Shown: positions 43,124-52,755 of the stretch, one piece after another
Layout: every line of letters starts with the position of its first letter
Numbering within the stretch: position 1 is the stretch's first letter
Notes under the pieces: generated by a model
The model's input: the letters and a program-made list of their open reading frames with translations, nothing else
What the model was told of the DNA's origin: nothing
Databases searched by the model: none
Made by a program: the position numbers and the translations under genes
Assembly (NCBI RefSeq): GCF_900156315.1
Contig: NZ_FTNI01000017.1
Span: 62,001 to 126,000, forward strand
DNA: 64,000 nucleotides
Reading direction: 5' to 3'
Source of the DNA: Microbispora rosea
GTDB lineage: Bacteria > Actinomycetota > Actinomycetes > Streptosporangiales > Streptosporangiaceae

Positions 43124-43789
43124 TCACGCCCTGCGACGGCGGGCCGCGGAGCGACGGGCGAGCACGACGATCGTCACGATCAGCGCGGCCAGGAAGCCGA
43201 CGGTGGGCAGGGCGAGCAGCGCGACGGCGCCGCCCACCAGCAGGCCGGCCGCGCCCGCGAGCTGCTTGCCGACACCGAAGCGCACCCCGTCGCCCTCGCA
43301 GGCGAGCGGGTAGGTGCCCGCCTCCGGCACGCCGGCCTCGAACAGCAGCTCCCAGGTCGTGCCGTTCAGCGTGAAGGTCTGCGAGACGGCCGGGCGGGTC
43401 AGCCGCACCCGCGGATCGGTGCCGTCGCCGAGCTGACAGCGGACGTCGGTGGGCTGGTCGACGGCCGCGTAGATCGCCGGCCTGTCCGCGGGGTCGAGCG
43501 CGACGCTCACCGACTGCCCGCCGGAGAAGACGGTGGCGGGTGCGGCGTCGCCGAGCGTGGAGAACAGGCCGCCGGCGAACCCGCCGACGCCCGCCACCAG
43601 CAGGACGACGAAGAGCGCCCAGGAGAGGAAGACCCACAGCAGCCGCGGCCGGACCGGCCGGGAGCCGGCGTACGGCGGGGGAGAGGGATGCGGCAGCCGC
43701 AAGGTCGCGCCGGCCGGCGCCGGGGGCATCATGGGGCGGGGCACCCGCATGGTCGCCTCGGCCGGCGGGAAGGTCTGATTCTCGTGCAT
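43124..43789 (-). CDS. Hypothetical membrane protein, 221 aa
   Basis: ATG 43789 (MHENQTFPPAEA) gives 221 residues. A Pro-rich cytoplasmic N-terminus precedes TM1 (about residues 49-73, LLWVFLSWALFVVLLVAGVG). An extracytoplasmic domain with two cysteines (DVRCQLGDG, YPLACEGDG) follows, then two C-terminal spans (AGLLVGGAVALLALP, VGFLAALIVTIVVLA) and an Arg-rich tail. No family is recognised. It faces away from hrcA across the CIRCE-containing promoter region. Confidence 0.7.
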   Translation of the reverse strand: MHENQTFPPAEATMRVPRPMMPPAPAGATLRLPHPSPPPYAGSRPVRPRLLWVFLSWALFVVLLVAGVGGFAGGLFSTLGDAAPATVFSGGQSVSVALDPADRPAIYAAVDQPTDVRCQLGDGTDPRVRLTRPAVSQTFTLNGTTWELLFEAGVPEAGTYPLACEGDGVRFGVGKQLAGAAGLLVGGAVALLALPTVGFLAALIVTIVVLARRSAARRRRA

Positions 43790-43886
43790 GGGGTGAAGAG
43801 TCGACCATGCGGCTTGCGGTCGATTTGCAGCTCGCTTGTCCTGGTGCCTCCGCGTTATCGCACCACGTGGGGTGGTAGCCGTACAC

Positions 43887-43913
43887 TTGGCACTCGGGAA
43901 CACAGAGTGCCAG
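43887..43913 (+). promoter_or_regulatory. CIRCE operator upstream of hrcA
   Basis: TTGGCACTC (43887-43895), nine bases, GAGTGCCAG (43905-43913): the CIRCE element (TTAGCACTC-N9-GAGTGCTAA) with outer A/T replaced by G/C. It is 33 bp upstream of the hrcA GTG and is the binding site of HrcA, giving heat-shock autoregulation. Confidence 0.92.
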
Positions 43914-43946
43914 AGTCGGTGTTTCCAGGCACAGGGAGGTGGCACA

Positions 43947-44960
43947 GTGCTCGACGACCGCAAGCTCGCCGTCCTGCGCGCCATCGTCGAGGACTACGTG
44001 TCCACCAACGAGCCGGTGGGGTCCAAGGCCCTGGCGGACAGGCACAACCTCGGCGTCTCTCCGGCGACGATCCGCAACGACATGGCCGCGCTGGAGGAGC
44101 AGGGTTACATCGCCCAGCCGCACACCAGTGCCGGAAGGGTGCCGACGGACAAGGGATACCGCCTGTTCGTCGACCGGCTGTCGCAGATCAAGCCGCTGTC
44201 GGGCGCGGAGCGCAGGGCCATCGAGACCTTCCTCGCCGGGGCCGTGGACCTCGACGAGATCGTCATGCGCACGGTGCGGCTGCTCGCGCAGCTCACCCGG
44301 CAGGTCGCGGTGGTCCAGTACCCCTCGCTCACCAGGTCGTCGGTGCGCCATGTGGAGATCGTCCCGATCGCCGAGCGGCGAGTCATGCTGGTGCTGATCA
44401 CCAACACGGGACGGGTCGAGCAGCGGATGGTCGACCTGCCCGAGGCCATCGCCGACGACCGGATCGCCAACCTGCGCGCCGTGCTCAACGCGTGTCTCGA
44501 CGGGTGCGGGCTGTCCCAGGTGCCCGAGACCGTGGCCGATGTGCCCGAGCGGCTGCCCGCGGAGGACAGGCCGGTGGCGGCCACGATCCTTTCCGTGCTG
44601 TTGGAGACGCTCGTGGAGCGGCACGAGGAGAAAATCGCCTTCGCCGGTACGGCCAACCTCGCAGCCGCGGATTTCAGCGTCGGCCTGCGCGGCGTGCTGG
44701 AGGCGCTGGAGGAACAGGTCGTCCTCATCCGCCTGCTGGGGGAGACCGGCGGGCTGTCCGACATCACCGTCAGAATCGGATCCGAGAATCCCTACAGCGG
44801 GCTGCGCGGCACCTCTATCGTGGCCGCCGGATACGGTTCGGGCGACAGAGAACTGGCCCGGCTCGGAGTGCTGGGCCCGACACGAATGGACTATCCGGTG
44901 ACGATGGGTGCGGTGCGCGCGGTGGCGCGGTACGTCGGCCAGATCCTGGCGGGGTCATAA
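43947..44960 (+). CDS. hrcA: Heat-inducible transcription repressor HrcA
   Basis: A 337-aa protein from GTG 43947 with GGGAGG eight bases upstream ([25 protein letters not shown]). The wing-helix [36 protein letters not shown] is the family signature; the GAF-like domain and [18 protein letters not shown] follow. HrcA with GroEL represses CIRCE-bearing heat-shock genes. It is the first gene of the hrcA-dnaJ-rsmE operon and its own CIRCE lies just upstream. Confidence 0.97.
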   Translation: MLDDRKLAVLRAIVEDYVSTNEPVGSKALADRHNLGVSPATIRNDMAALEEQGYIAQPHTSAGRVPTDKGYRLFVDRLSQIKPLSGAERRAIETFLAGAVDLDEIVMRTVRLLAQLTRQVAVVQYPSLTRSSVRHVEIVPIAERRVMLVLITNTGRVEQRMVDLPEAIADDRIANLRAVLNACLDGCGLSQVPETVADVPERLPAEDRPVAATILSVLLETLVERHEEKIAFAGTANLAAADFSVGLRGVLEALEEQVVLIRLLGETGGLSDITVRIGSENPYSGLRGTSIVAAGYGSGDRELARLGVLGPTRMDYPVTMGAVRAVARYVGQILAGS

Positions 44961-46097
44961 GTGTCCAACGACTACTACGCGACCCTTGGCGTACGGCGCG
45001 ACGCCAGCCAGGAAGAGATCAAGAAGGCATACCGCCGTCTCGCCCGTGAGCTGCACCCGGACGTCAACCCCGATCCGGAGACCCAGGAGCGGTTCAAGGA
45101 GATCAACCAGGCGTACGAGGTGCTGTCCGACGCGGGCAAGCGCCGTATGTACGACATGGGCGCCGACCCGTTCGGCGGCGCGGGAGCCGGGGCCGGAGCC
45201 GGCGGTTTCGGCGCGGGCTTCCCGTTCAGCGACATCATGGACGCCTTCTTCGGCTCGGCGGGCGGCGCGCGGGGGCCCCGTTCCCGCGCCCGCCGGGGCC
45301 GCAACGCCACCATCAGGGTCGAGCTCGACCTGGGGGAGGCGGCCTTCGGCACGACCCGCGAGATCGTGGTCGACACGGCCGTGGTCTGCGAGGTCTGCCA
45401 GGGCTCCGGGGCGGCGTCCGGCACGCACCCCGACACCTGCGACATGTGCCACGGGCGCGGCGAGGTGTCGCAGGTGACCCGTTCGTTCCTCGGTCAGGTC
45501 ATGACCTCACGCCCCTGCCCCCAGTGCGGCGGGTACGGCAGCGTCATCCGGCACCCCTGCATGGAGTGCTCGGGCGAGGGACGGGTGCGGACCCGGCGCA
45601 CGATCAAGGTCAGGATCCCGGCCGGCGTCGAGGACGGCACGCACATCCAGCTCGCCGGCGAGGGCGAGGTCGGCCCCGGTGGCGGGCCTCCCGGCGACCT
45701 GTTCCTGGAGATCGTCGAGCGGCCGCACCAGATCTTCGAGCGGCGCGGCGACGACCTGCACTGCACGGTTCACATCCCGATGACGGCCGCGGCGCTCGGC
45801 ACCTCGATCGCGATCGAGACCCTCGACGGCACGGAGGACATCGACATCCGGCCCGGCACTCAGGCCGGCCAGGTCATCCCCCTGTACGGCAAGGGCGTCC
45901 AGCGGCTCAACGAGACCGGCAGGGGCGACCTGCTGATCCACGTGAACGTCGAGACGCCGGGCAAGCTCGACCCGCAGCAGGAGGAGCTGCTGCGCGAGCT
46001 GGCGAAACTGCGCGGCGAGGAGCGTCCGCCCGGCAAGTTCTCCCCGGGCCAGCAGGGCTTCTTCTCCCGCCTGCGGGACGCCTTCAACGGCCGCTGA
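44961..46097 (+). CDS. dnaJ: Chaperone protein DnaJ
   Basis: A 378-aa co-chaperone from GTG 44961, immediately after the hrcA stop. The J domain holds HPD at residues 32-34. Then come a Gly/Ala/Phe-rich linker ([18 protein letters not shown]), four zinc-binding CxxCxGxG motifs ([32 protein letters not shown]) and the substrate-binding C-terminal domains. It stimulates DnaK ATPase and delivers clients. This is the HrcA-controlled DnaJ2-type copy of actinobacteria. Confidence 0.96.
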   Translation: MSNDYYATLGVRRDASQEEIKKAYRRLARELHPDVNPDPETQERFKEINQAYEVLSDAGKRRMYDMGADPFGGAGAGAGAGGFGAGFPFSDIMDAFFGSAGGARGPRSRARRGRNATIRVELDLGEAAFGTTREIVVDTAVVCEVCQGSGAASGTHPDTCDMCHGRGEVSQVTRSFLGQVMTSRPCPQCGGYGSVIRHPCMECSGEGRVRTRRTIKVRIPAGVEDGTHIQLAGEGEVGPGGGPPGDLFLEIVERPHQIFERRGDDLHCTVHIPMTAAALGTSIAIETLDGTEDIDIRPGTQAGQVIPLYGKGVQRLNETGRGDLLIHVNVETPGKLDPQQEELLRELAKLRGEERPPGKFSPGQQGFFSRLRDAFNGR

Positions 46098-46106
46098 GCT
46101 GATCGC

Positions 46107-46841
46107 ATGACTGTTCCCGTGTTCCTGTCGGACGCGGCCGGCCAGGCGGCGGACACGATCGTCCTCGACGGGCCCGAGGGGCGGCACGCCGCCGCCGTAC
46201 GCCGCCTGCGGCCGGGGGAGCGGATCGACCTGACCGACGGCGCGGGGCGGGTGGCCGAGTGCACGGTCACGGCGGCGGGGAAGGACTCGCTGACCGCCGA
46301 GGTGCTGCGCCGGTTCGAGGTTCCGCCGCCCCGGCCGAGGCTGGTGGTCGTGCAGGGCCTGCCCAAGGGCGACCGGGGCGAGCTCGCGGTCGAGATGATG
46401 ACCGAGGCAGGGGTCGACGTGATCGTCCCCTGGGCCGCCTCCCGGTGCGTGACCCAGTGGAAGGGCGACCGGGCCGCCAAGGCCCTCGCCCGCTGGCGTG
46501 GTACGGCCCGCGAGGCGGCCAAGCAGGCCCGGCGCTTCCATCTGCCCGAGGTGACCGAGCAGGCCACGACCGCGGCGGTCGGCTCGCTCGTCTCGGCGGC
46601 GGCGCTCGCGGTCGTCCTGCACGAGGAGGCGGCCGAGCCGCTGAGCCGTCTGCCCCTGCCGCAGGAGCCGGGCGACATCGTGGTGGTCGTCGGCCCGGAG
46701 GGCGGCGTCACCGACGAGGAGATCGCCACGTTGCGGGCGGCGGGAGCCACGCCGGCCCTGCTGGGGCCGACGGTGCTGCGCACCTCGACGGCGGGCGTCG
46801 CCGCGGCGGCCGTCCTGCTGTCCCGCTGCGGCCGCTGGTGA
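46107..46841 (+). CDS. rsmE: 16S rRNA m3U1498 methyltransferase RsmE
   Basis: A 244-aa SPOUT methyltransferase. The N-terminal PUA-like domain includes GPEGRHAAAVRRLRPGE; the trefoil-knot domain has VVVVGPEGGVTDEEI and LGPTVLRTSTAGVAAAA, which form the SAM site and the dimer interface. It methylates N3 of U1498 in 16S rRNA. It starts 10 bp after dnaJ, the usual third gene of this operon. Confidence 0.93.
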   Translation: MTVPVFLSDAAGQAADTIVLDGPEGRHAAAVRRLRPGERIDLTDGAGRVAECTVTAAGKDSLTAEVLRRFEVPPPRPRLVVVQGLPKGDRGELAVEMMTEAGVDVIVPWAASRCVTQWKGDRAAKALARWRGTAREAAKQARRFHLPEVTEQATTAAVGSLVSAAALAVVLHEEAAEPLSRLPLPQEPGDIVVVVGPEGGVTDEEIATLRAAGATPALLGPTVLRTSTAGVAAAAVLLSRCGRW

Positions 46842-46877
46842 CGGCCGGCCGCGGATCCCCCGGCCGATGACCGGGGG

Positions 46878-47546
46878 TCAGGGGGAGGGCGTCGGGCTCG
46901 CCGGGTCGGGTGTCGTCGTCTCCGGTGGCGTCGTGCTCGGGGTGACCGGGGGCGCGGACTTCGTGTGCGGAGCCGACGAGGGACGGCGCGAGGCCGACGG
47001 CGTCACCACGGGCGGCTGCTGCGTCACCGACGCGGGCGAGCACGTCGGGGGGAGGGCCGCGTCGGGCTCGATCACCCCGGCCTGGGGCGTGGGCGTGACG
47101 CAGGGATCGGACGGCGACGGCGACGGCCTGGTGGTCGCGCCCGTCTTGCGCGTGGGGGACGGGCTCGGCCGCTGGCGGGACGGGCTCGGCGTGACGGGCA
47201 CGATCACGACCGGCTGCGAGGGCGCCGAGTGGGGCGGCCGGGTCACCGACGAGGTGTCCCCCTTGTCCACGCGTTCGTCGCCGGCGGGGGCGATGCCCGT
47301 CGACTGCGCCACCTGGTCGCGCAGGTCGGGGACGACCATCACGACCGCGCCCGCCACGAGCACGGCGCCGGCGGCGGCCGCTCCGACGCGCCACCACAGC
47401 AAGTGCCGCAGGCCGCGCAGACCGCGCTGGTCGATCCGCCCGCGGATGATTTCGAGTCCATCGGGAGACGGCACGACCGAGTCCGCCTCCGCGCGCAGGG
47501 CACGGCGGAGCAACTCGCCGTACTCGTCGTCGGGAGGGAAGGTCAT
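46878..47546 (-). CDS. Membrane protein partner of ECF sigma factor (possible anti-sigma)
   Basis: A 222-aa single-span protein whose ATG overlaps the sigma-factor stop (ATGA). The cytoplasmic part, residues 1-50 (YGELLRRALRAEADSV..GLEIIRGRI), is helical; a TM follows at about 53-75 (VGAAAAGAVLVAGAVVMVV). The remaining 140 residues are an extracytoplasmic Pro/Ser/Thr tail, cell-wall spanning in style, with two Cys. The zinc anti-sigma H-x3-C-x2-C motif is absent, so if it restrains the sigma factor it does so by another binding mode. The role is inferred from coupling. Confidence 0.7.
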   Translation of the reverse strand: MTFPPDDEYGELLRRALRAEADSVVPSPDGLEIIRGRIDQRGLRGLRHLLWWRVGAAAAGAVLVAGAVVMVVPDLRDQVAQSTGIAPAGDERVDKGDTSSVTRPPHSAPSQPVVIVPVTPSPSRQRPSPSPTRKTGATTRPSPSPSDPCVTPTPQAGVIEPDAALPPTCSPASVTQQPPVVTPSASRRPSSAPHTKSAPPVTPSTTPPETTTPDPASPTPSP

Positions 47547-48148
47547 GAGAACTGCTCCAGTGCCATCCGTAGTGCGGCCATGCCGCGGGCCGTGTGACTC
47601 TTCACGGCGCCCTTGCTGATCCCCATCGCGTGTGCGATCTCGGCCTCCGACAGGTCGCCGTAGTATCGCAGCACCAGCGCCTCGCGCTGGCGGTTGGGTA
47701 AGCCGCGAAGCGCCTCGATGACGGCCGAACGCTCCAGTTCACCGATTGCGCCGTTCTCCGCGCTCGGCGCGTCGGGCAGCCCCTTGGGCGCGTACTTCTC
47801 GACGACCGCTCGGTGCCGCAGCACGGAACGCGATCGGTTCACGACCGATTGGCGAAGGTAGGCCAGTGCCTTGTCGGTGTCTCTCAGCCTGCGCCAGGCG
47901 CCATGAAGGGCGACGAACGCGTCCTGAACGACCTCTTCCGCGCTGGCCACGTCACGCACCAGCAGCACGGCGAGACGCACCAGTGACCGATAGTGAGCGC
48001 TGTAGAGCGCCGTCACGGCCATGTCGGCATCCCATCCGACGGGCACCGCTCCCAACGACCTGTCGGCCACGAGGGTCTCGGTGGTCACATCAATAGGACG
48101 CTCGTCATCCCCGGGGGGTTTACGTTCTTCCGAATCATGAGGGGGCAT
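47543..48148 (-). CDS. ECF sigma factor (SigE-family type)
   Basis: About 201 aa from ATG 48148 (MPPHDSEERK); the frame extends to a GTG at 48205. Region 2 is LYSAHYRSLVRLAVLLVRD..EEVVQDAFVALHGAW and region 4 is LPNRQREALVLRYYGDLSEAEIAHAMG with KGAVKSHTARGMAALR, as in the actinobacterial SigE-family group. Regions 1 and 3 are absent, which defines ECF factors. It is coupled by ATGA to the membrane protein downstream, which may be its anti-sigma factor. The inducing signal is unknown. Confidence 0.9.
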   Translation of the reverse strand: MPPHDSEERKPPGDDERPIDVTTETLVADRSLGAVPVGWDADMAVTALYSAHYRSLVRLAVLLVRDVASAEEVVQDAFVALHGAWRRLRDTDKALAYLRQSVVNRSRSVLRHRAVVEKYAPKGLPDAPSAENGAIGELERSAVIEALRGLPNRQREALVLRYYGDLSEAEIAHAMGISKGAVKSHTARGMAALRMALEQFS

Positions 48149-48266
48149 GGCCCAGCGGTGTCCTCGCCCGACACTAGGGGGGTTTTCTGGTGCAGTCTCG
48201 CACACTCACACTAGCCGGGGGGATCATTGCAGTCATCAACTACCGTCAACGGCTAGGCTTTCGCGC

Positions 48267-48611
48267 GTGAGCGAGTGCCTCTTCTGCAAGATCGTGGCCA
48301 AGGAGGTCCCGGCGGACATCGTCCTGGAGGCCGGGCGGGCGCTGGCCTTCCGCGACATCAACCCGCAGGCCCCCACCCACGTCCTCGTCGTGCCCAAGGC
48401 CCACCACGATAACGCCGCCGCGCTGGCGGCGGCCGACGACGGCCTCGCCGACGACCTGCTCAAGGCCTGCCACGCGGTGGCCGTGCAGGAGGGCGTGGCC
48501 GAGACCGGCTACCGGATCGTGCTCAACACCGGGGAGGGCGCCGGGCAGACGGTCTTCCACGTCCACGCGCACGTTCTCGGCGGCCGGGGCCTCACCTGGC
48601 CCCCCGGCTGA
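48267..48611 (+). CDS. HIT-family nucleotide hydrolase (HinT-like)
   Basis: A 114-aa protein from GTG 48267. It has CLFCKIVAKEVPADIVLE at the start, the strand HVLVVPKAHHDN, and the triad VFHVHAHVLGGRGL (H-x-H-x-H). HIT proteins of this type split AMP from phosphoramidates and adenylated amino acids. It precedes phoH in the arrangement usual for actinobacteria and shares a divergent promoter with the sigma-factor gene. Confidence 0.92.
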   Translation: MSECLFCKIVAKEVPADIVLEAGRALAFRDINPQAPTHVLVVPKAHHDNAAALAAADDGLADDLLKACHAVAVQEGVAETGYRIVLNTGEGAGQTVFHVHAHVLGGRGLTWPPG

Positions 48612-48665
48612 GCGGCTAAAGTGGGGAGGGAGCTAGGGAGGCGATCAGGGCCGCAAGGGCCGCCC

Positions 48666-49688
48666 ATGTCCGAGTCACAGCACATGCACAAGACCCAGGC
48701 CAAGGTAGTCATCCCCGAGGGGCAGCCGATGGTCAGCCTCCTCGGGTCGGGTGACGAGCTGCTGCGGGTCATCGAGGGCGCTTTCAGCGCCGACATCCAC
48801 GTGCGGGGCAACGAGATCACGATCACCGGCAGTCCCGAGGAGAGCGGCGTCGTCGTGCGCCTCTTCGAGGAGCTGGTGGAGCTGGTCGGCTCGGGTGCCG
48901 AGTTGTCCCCCGACGCGGTCGAGCGCAGCATCCACATGCTGCGGCAGGCCACCGACCGTCCGGCCGAGGTTCTGTCCCTGGACATCCTGTCCGCGCGGGG
49001 CCGCACCATCCGCCCGAAGACGGTCAACCAGAAGCGGTACGTCGACGCGATCGACAGGCACACGATCGTCTTCGGCATCGGCCCCGCCGGCACCGGCAAG
49101 ACGTACCTGGCGATGGCGAAGGCCGTGAAGGCCCTCCAGAACAAGCGGGTCAACCGGATCATCCTCACTCGCCCCGCCGTCGAGGCGGGGGAGCGGCTCG
49201 GCTTCCTGCCAGGCACGCTCTACGAGAAGATCGACCCGTATCTGCGGCCGCTGTACGACGCGCTGCACGACATGCTCGACCCCGACTCCATCCCGCGCCT
49301 GATGTCGGCGGGGACGATCGAGGTCGCGCCGCTCGCGTACATGCGCGGACGTACGCTCAACGACGCCTTCATCATCCTGGACGAGGCGCAGAACACCTCG
49401 CCCGAGCAGATGAAGATGTTCCTGACCAGGCTGGGGTTCAACTCGAAGATCGTGGTCACCGGAGACGTGACCCAGATCGACCTGCCCGGCGGCCAGGACA
49501 GCGGCCTGAAGGTCGTCCAGCACATCCTCGAGGGCATCGAGGACATCCATTTCAGCAGGCTGACCAGCGCGGACGTCGTACGGCACAAGCTGGTGAGCGA
49601 CATCGTCGACGCCTACGGCCGATACGACGCCGCGATGGCGTCGGAGCCGCGCGCGATCAACAAGCGGCCGCGGAACAACCGGCGGTGA
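48666..49688 (+). CDS. ybeZ: PhoH-family ATPase (PhoH-like protein YbeZ)
   Basis: A 340-aa protein from ATG 48666. The N-terminal domain ([27 protein letters not shown]) is KH-like and binds RNA; the ATPase has [13 protein letters not shown] (Walker A) and [17 protein letters not shown] (Walker B). YbeZ acts with YbeY, encoded next, in ribosomal RNA processing and quality control. The gene pair phoH-ybeY here is 28 bp apart and is followed by a CBS-domain gene. Confidence 0.93.
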   Translation: MSESQHMHKTQAKVVIPEGQPMVSLLGSGDELLRVIEGAFSADIHVRGNEITITGSPEESGVVVRLFEELVELVGSGAELSPDAVERSIHMLRQATDRPAEVLSLDILSARGRTIRPKTVNQKRYVDAIDRHTIVFGIGPAGTGKTYLAMAKAVKALQNKRVNRIILTRPAVEAGERLGFLPGTLYEKIDPYLRPLYDALHDMLDPDSIPRLMSAGTIEVAPLAYMRGRTLNDAFIILDEAQNTSPEQMKMFLTRLGFNSKIVVTGDVTQIDLPGGQDSGLKVVQHILEGIEDIHFSRLTSADVVRHKLVSDIVDAYGRYDAAMASEPRAINKRPRNNRR

Positions 49689-49716
49689 GCGAGACCATGA
49701 CGGGTGAGGAGACCCC

Positions 49717-50190
49717 GTGAGCATCGAGGTGGCCAACGAGTCCGGCGTCGAGGTCGACGAATCGGCGCTGGTCGAGCTGGCCGGGCACGTCCTCGGCCGG
49801 ATGGGGATCAACCCGCTGGCCGAGCTGTCGATCCTGGTGATCGACGAGGCGGCGATGGCCGAGCTGCACGAGCAGTGGATGGGGGAGCCGGGCCCGACCG
49901 ACGTGCTGGCCTTCCCCATGGACGAGCTGCGGCCCAACTCCGGCGGCCGGGACGAGGACGACGCTCCCGACCCGGCGCTGCTCGGCGACGTGGTGCTGTG
50001 CCCCCAGGTGGCGGCCAAGCAGGCCGCCGAGGCCGGGCACAGCGCGCAGGACGAGCTCGAGCTGCTGTGCACGCACGGCATCCTGCACCTGCTCGGCTAC
50101 GACCACGCCGAGCCCGAGGAGCACGCCGAGATGTTCGGGCTGCAGGACGAGCTGCTCGGCGCCTGGCGGGAGGTGCGGCGTAAGCCGTGA
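49717..50190 (+). CDS. ybeY: Endoribonuclease YbeY
   Basis: A 157-aa protein from GTG 49717. The zinc site is H-x3-H-x5-H in [17 protein letters not shown], the family signature. [28 protein letters not shown] is the second conserved block. It matures the 3' end of 16S rRNA and takes part in 70S quality control. The stop overlaps the GTG of the next gene by four bases. Confidence 0.95.
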   Translation: MSIEVANESGVEVDESALVELAGHVLGRMGINPLAELSILVIDEAAMAELHEQWMGEPGPTDVLAFPMDELRPNSGGRDEDDAPDPALLGDVVLCPQVAAKQAAEAGHSAQDELELLCTHGILHLLGYDHAEPEEHAEMFGLQDELLGAWREVRRKP

Positions 50191-51482
50191 ACGACGGCTG
50201 GCTGCTCTCCGCCGTCTTCCTGATCGTCGCAGGTGGTCTGCTGGCGAGCGCGGAGACGGCGCTGACCCGCATCTCCAGGGTGCGCGCTGAGGAGTTCGTC
50301 AAGGAGGGCCGGCGCGGCGCGGTGCGGCTGCAGGCGATCGTCGCCGACCCGCCGCGCTACCTCAACCTGGTGCTTCTGCTGCGCCTGAGCTGTGAGCTCG
50401 TCGCGACGGTGATCACGACGCTGCTGTTCATCGACTGGCTCGGCGACCGCGGGCAGGCGTACACCGTGGCGGCCGTGGTGATGATCCTGGTGAGCTACGT
50501 CATCGTCGGGGTCATGCCGCGGACGCTCGGCCGCCAGCACGCCGAGCCGGTGGCGCTGGCGAGCGCGCCCATCGTGTACGGCCTGACGAGGATCTTCGGA
50601 CCGCTGCCCGAGCTGCTGATCCTGCTCGGCAACGCGCTCACTCCCGGCAAGGGCTTCCGCGAGGGCCCGTTCACCTCCGAGGCCGAGCTGCGCGACCTCG
50701 TGGACCTGGCCGAGCAGCGCAGGGTCATCGAGCCCGACGAGCGGGAGATGATCCACTCGGTCTTCGAGCTCGGCGACACGCTGGTGCGCGAGGTGATGGT
50801 GCCGCGCACCGACATGGTCTTCATCGAGCGCGGCAAGACGCTGCACCAGGCGCTCTCGCTGGCCCTGCGCAGCGGCTTCTCCCGCATCCCGGTGGCGGGG
50901 GAGAACGAGGACGACGTGGTGGGCATCGCCTACCTGAAGGACATCGTCCGCCGGATCCAGGACACCGGCGACGGCGACGTGCGGGTGGACGAGCTCATGC
51001 GCCCCGCGACGTACGTGCCGGAGAGCAAGCCGATCGACGAACTGCTGCGCGAGATGCAGGCGCGGCAGATCCACCTCGCGATCGTCATCGACGAGTACGG
51101 CGGCACCGCCGGGCTCGTCACCATCGAGGACGTCATCGAGGAGATCGTCGGCGAGATCGCCGACGAGTACGACCAGGAGGCCCCGCGGGTCGAATGGCTG
51201 GACGACGGGGCGGTGCGGGTGACCGCGCGGCTCCCGGTCGACGAGCTCGGCGAGCTGTTCGAGACCGAGATCGAGGTCGAGGACGTCGACACGGTCGGCG
51301 GCCTGCTGGCGCACGCCCTGGGCCGGGTGCCGATCGCGGGCTCGGAGGCGGTGGTCGGCGGCCTGCGCCTGACGGCCGAGAACCTGGCGGGACGCCGCAA
51401 CCGGATCAGCACGGTCGTCGTGCGCCGCGAGGAGCTCGCGACGGGCGACGAGGTCGTGGCCGCCGGCGCCGACCACGAGTGA
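50187..51482 (+). CDS. Hemolysin C/CorC-type CBS-domain membrane protein
   Basis: A 431-aa protein. The DUF21/CNNM-like N-terminal membrane domain has about three to four spans ([50 protein letters not shown]). Two CBS domains follow ([39 protein letters not shown]), then a CorC_HlyC domain ([15 protein letters not shown]). Such proteins take part in divalent cation (Mg/Co) efflux or homeostasis. The place after ybeY is conserved in actinobacteria. Confidence 0.9.
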   Translation: MNDGWLLSAVFLIVAGGLLASAETALTRISRVRAEEFVKEGRRGAVRLQAIVADPPRYLNLVLLLRLSCELVATVITTLLFIDWLGDRGQAYTVAAVVMILVSYVIVGVMPRTLGRQHAEPVALASAPIVYGLTRIFGPLPELLILLGNALTPGKGFREGPFTSEAELRDLVDLAEQRRVIEPDEREMIHSVFELGDTLVREVMVPRTDMVFIERGKTLHQALSLALRSGFSRIPVAGENEDDVVGIAYLKDIVRRIQDTGDGDVRVDELMRPATYVPESKPIDELLREMQARQIHLAIVIDEYGGTAGLVTIEDVIEEIVGEIADEYDQEAPRVEWLDDGAVRVTARLPVDELGELFETEIEVEDVDTVGGLLAHALGRVPIAGSEAVVGGLRLTAENLAGRRNRISTVVVRREELATGDEVVAAGADHE

Positions 51483-51652
51483 CCCGTCGCCGTCCGCGGC
51501 TGCAAGCGTCCTTCAAGCGAGTTGCAAGCGCGACCGGCCATTGTGATCCCAGGCGCTCAGAAGGGGTTCGGGGCGTCTCATTGGGGAGTCCGGCGCGCCG
51601 GGAGGGGTTCGCGGCGCTCCGGAGCCTCCTCTGGGGGATCCGTAATCGGTGC

Positions 51653-51683
51653 GGGGCTCTCACCCGTTCAGGGTGGGAGCCCC
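51653..51683. terminator. Bidirectional hairpin terminator
   Basis: A 13-bp stem (51653-51665 with 51671-51683; one G-U pair) and a 5-base loop, followed by GTATTGATT. It closes the phoH-ybeY-CBS operon in the 286-bp gap before the lipoprotein gene. Confidence 0.8.
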
Positions 51684-51768
51684 GTATTGATTCCGTATCG
51701 GTTACGCAATGTGATTACCCGCTCGCGGTCCGGGGAAGGACAACCTCCGGCAAAGCGGGGAGGCGGGT

Positions 51769-52422
51769 ATGCGCATCGTCCACGCGGCCGTCGCGGGCTG
51801 CCTGGTCCTGGCCACCGGTGCCTGCGGCGCGGGCGGGGTCGCGTACGCCCCCGTCCGGGTGCCTCACAAGGCCGAGGTGAGGCGTCCGCCGACGGTGCTC
51901 GGCCGGATGGACGGCCTTCCCGAGGAGTTCTTCAGCCACGCGCGGTCCCCCTGGCGTCCGCCGTTCCGTCCCCGCGCCCGCGCGTGCCGCCTGCTGTTCG
52001 ACGCGGCCGCGGGCAGGCCCCCGCGCGAGGGGCTCAGCGGCACGACCGCCGCCACCTACCAGGGCGCGCACGCGGGCGAGCTCGCCGGGGTCGGCGTCGC
52101 CGTCTACGACGGCGGCGAGGCGGCCGGGCATCTCGCCGCGCTCCGCGACGCCCTCTCCCGCTGCGCGACGGCCGACGACGGCACGCCGTACGACCGCTTG
52201 ACCGCGCGGACGCCGCTGCCGGGCATCGGCGGGCCGGACGCGGCGGGCCGGGCCCTGTCCGGGAGGGTCGGCGGCTACCCCTACCGCATGCACCTGGTCG
52301 TCGCCCGCTCCGGCCACACGCTGATCGCGCTCGTGCACGCCGGCCTGACCCCGCCCGACCCCGCCCGCACGGCCGAACTGACACGGCTGCTCGTCCGCGA
52401 GGTCGGTACGCTTGACGCGTGA
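51769..52422 (+). CDS. Putative lipoprotein of unknown function, 217 aa
   Basis: ATG 51769 begins a lipoprotein signal MRIVHAAVAGCLVLATGAC, with Cys19 in the lipobox LATGAC. The mature domain contains CRLLFDAAAG and SRCATADDGTP (two Cys that may pair), GELAGVGVAVYDGGEAAGHLAAL and VARSGHTLIALVH, a layout like the extracellular sensor (PknH-type) domains of actinobacterial lipoproteins; this is a weak resemblance. Its stop overlaps the start of the cytidine-deaminase-like gene, so they are co-translated. Confidence 0.75.
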   Translation: MRIVHAAVAGCLVLATGACGAGGVAYAPVRVPHKAEVRRPPTVLGRMDGLPEEFFSHARSPWRPPFRPRARACRLLFDAAAGRPPREGLSGTTAATYQGAHAGELAGVGVAVYDGGEAAGHLAALRDALSRCATADDGTPYDRLTARTPLPGIGGPDAAGRALSGRVGGYPYRMHLVVARSGHTLIALVHAGLTPPDPARTAELTRLLVREVGTLDA

Positions 52423-52754
52423 CACAGACGCTGGACCCCGAGGACAACAAGATAATCACGCTGGCCAGGTCGGCGCGGGCGCGCGGCGGCACCCCCGAGG
52501 GCGCCGCGGTGCGCGACGAGACCGGCCGGACGTACGCCGCGACCACGGTGGCGCTGCCCTCGCTCCGGCTCTCGGCCCTCCAGGCGGCCGTGGCCATGGC
52601 CGTGTCCAGCGGGGCGAAGTCCCTGGAGGCGGCGGCGATCGTCACCGAGGCCGACGACCCGGCTGAGCAGGACGTGGCCGTCGTCGAGGAGATGGGCAAC
52701 GGCACGCTGTTCCTGGCCGCCCCCGACGGCTCCCTGAAGGGCCGGTACATCTGA
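52419..52754 (+). CDS. Cytidine-deaminase-like protein lacking zinc ligands
   Basis: A 111-aa protein from GTG 52419 overlapping the lipoprotein stop. GAAVRDETGRTYAATTVALPSLRLSALQAAVAMAVSSGAKSLEA follows the plan of cytidine deaminases, but the zinc motifs H/C-A-E and P-C-x2-C are missing: there is A-L-Q-A where A-E would be expected, and no cysteine at all. It is therefore unlikely to deaminate. Proteins of this kind lie in front of era in many actinobacteria, suggesting a conserved structural or nucleotide-binding job. Confidence 0.75.
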   Translation: MTQTLDPEDNKIITLARSARARGGTPEGAAVRDETGRTYAATTVALPSLRLSALQAAVAMAVSSGAKSLEAAAIVTEADDPAEQDVAVVEEMGNGTLFLAAPDGSLKGRYI

Positions 52755-52755
52755 C

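Noticed and set aside
42188..45049. Plus-strand frame of 953 codons running over DUF3097, the membrane gene and hrcA
   Set aside because: Crosses genes on both strands in a frame with no recognisable protein; an effect of base composition.
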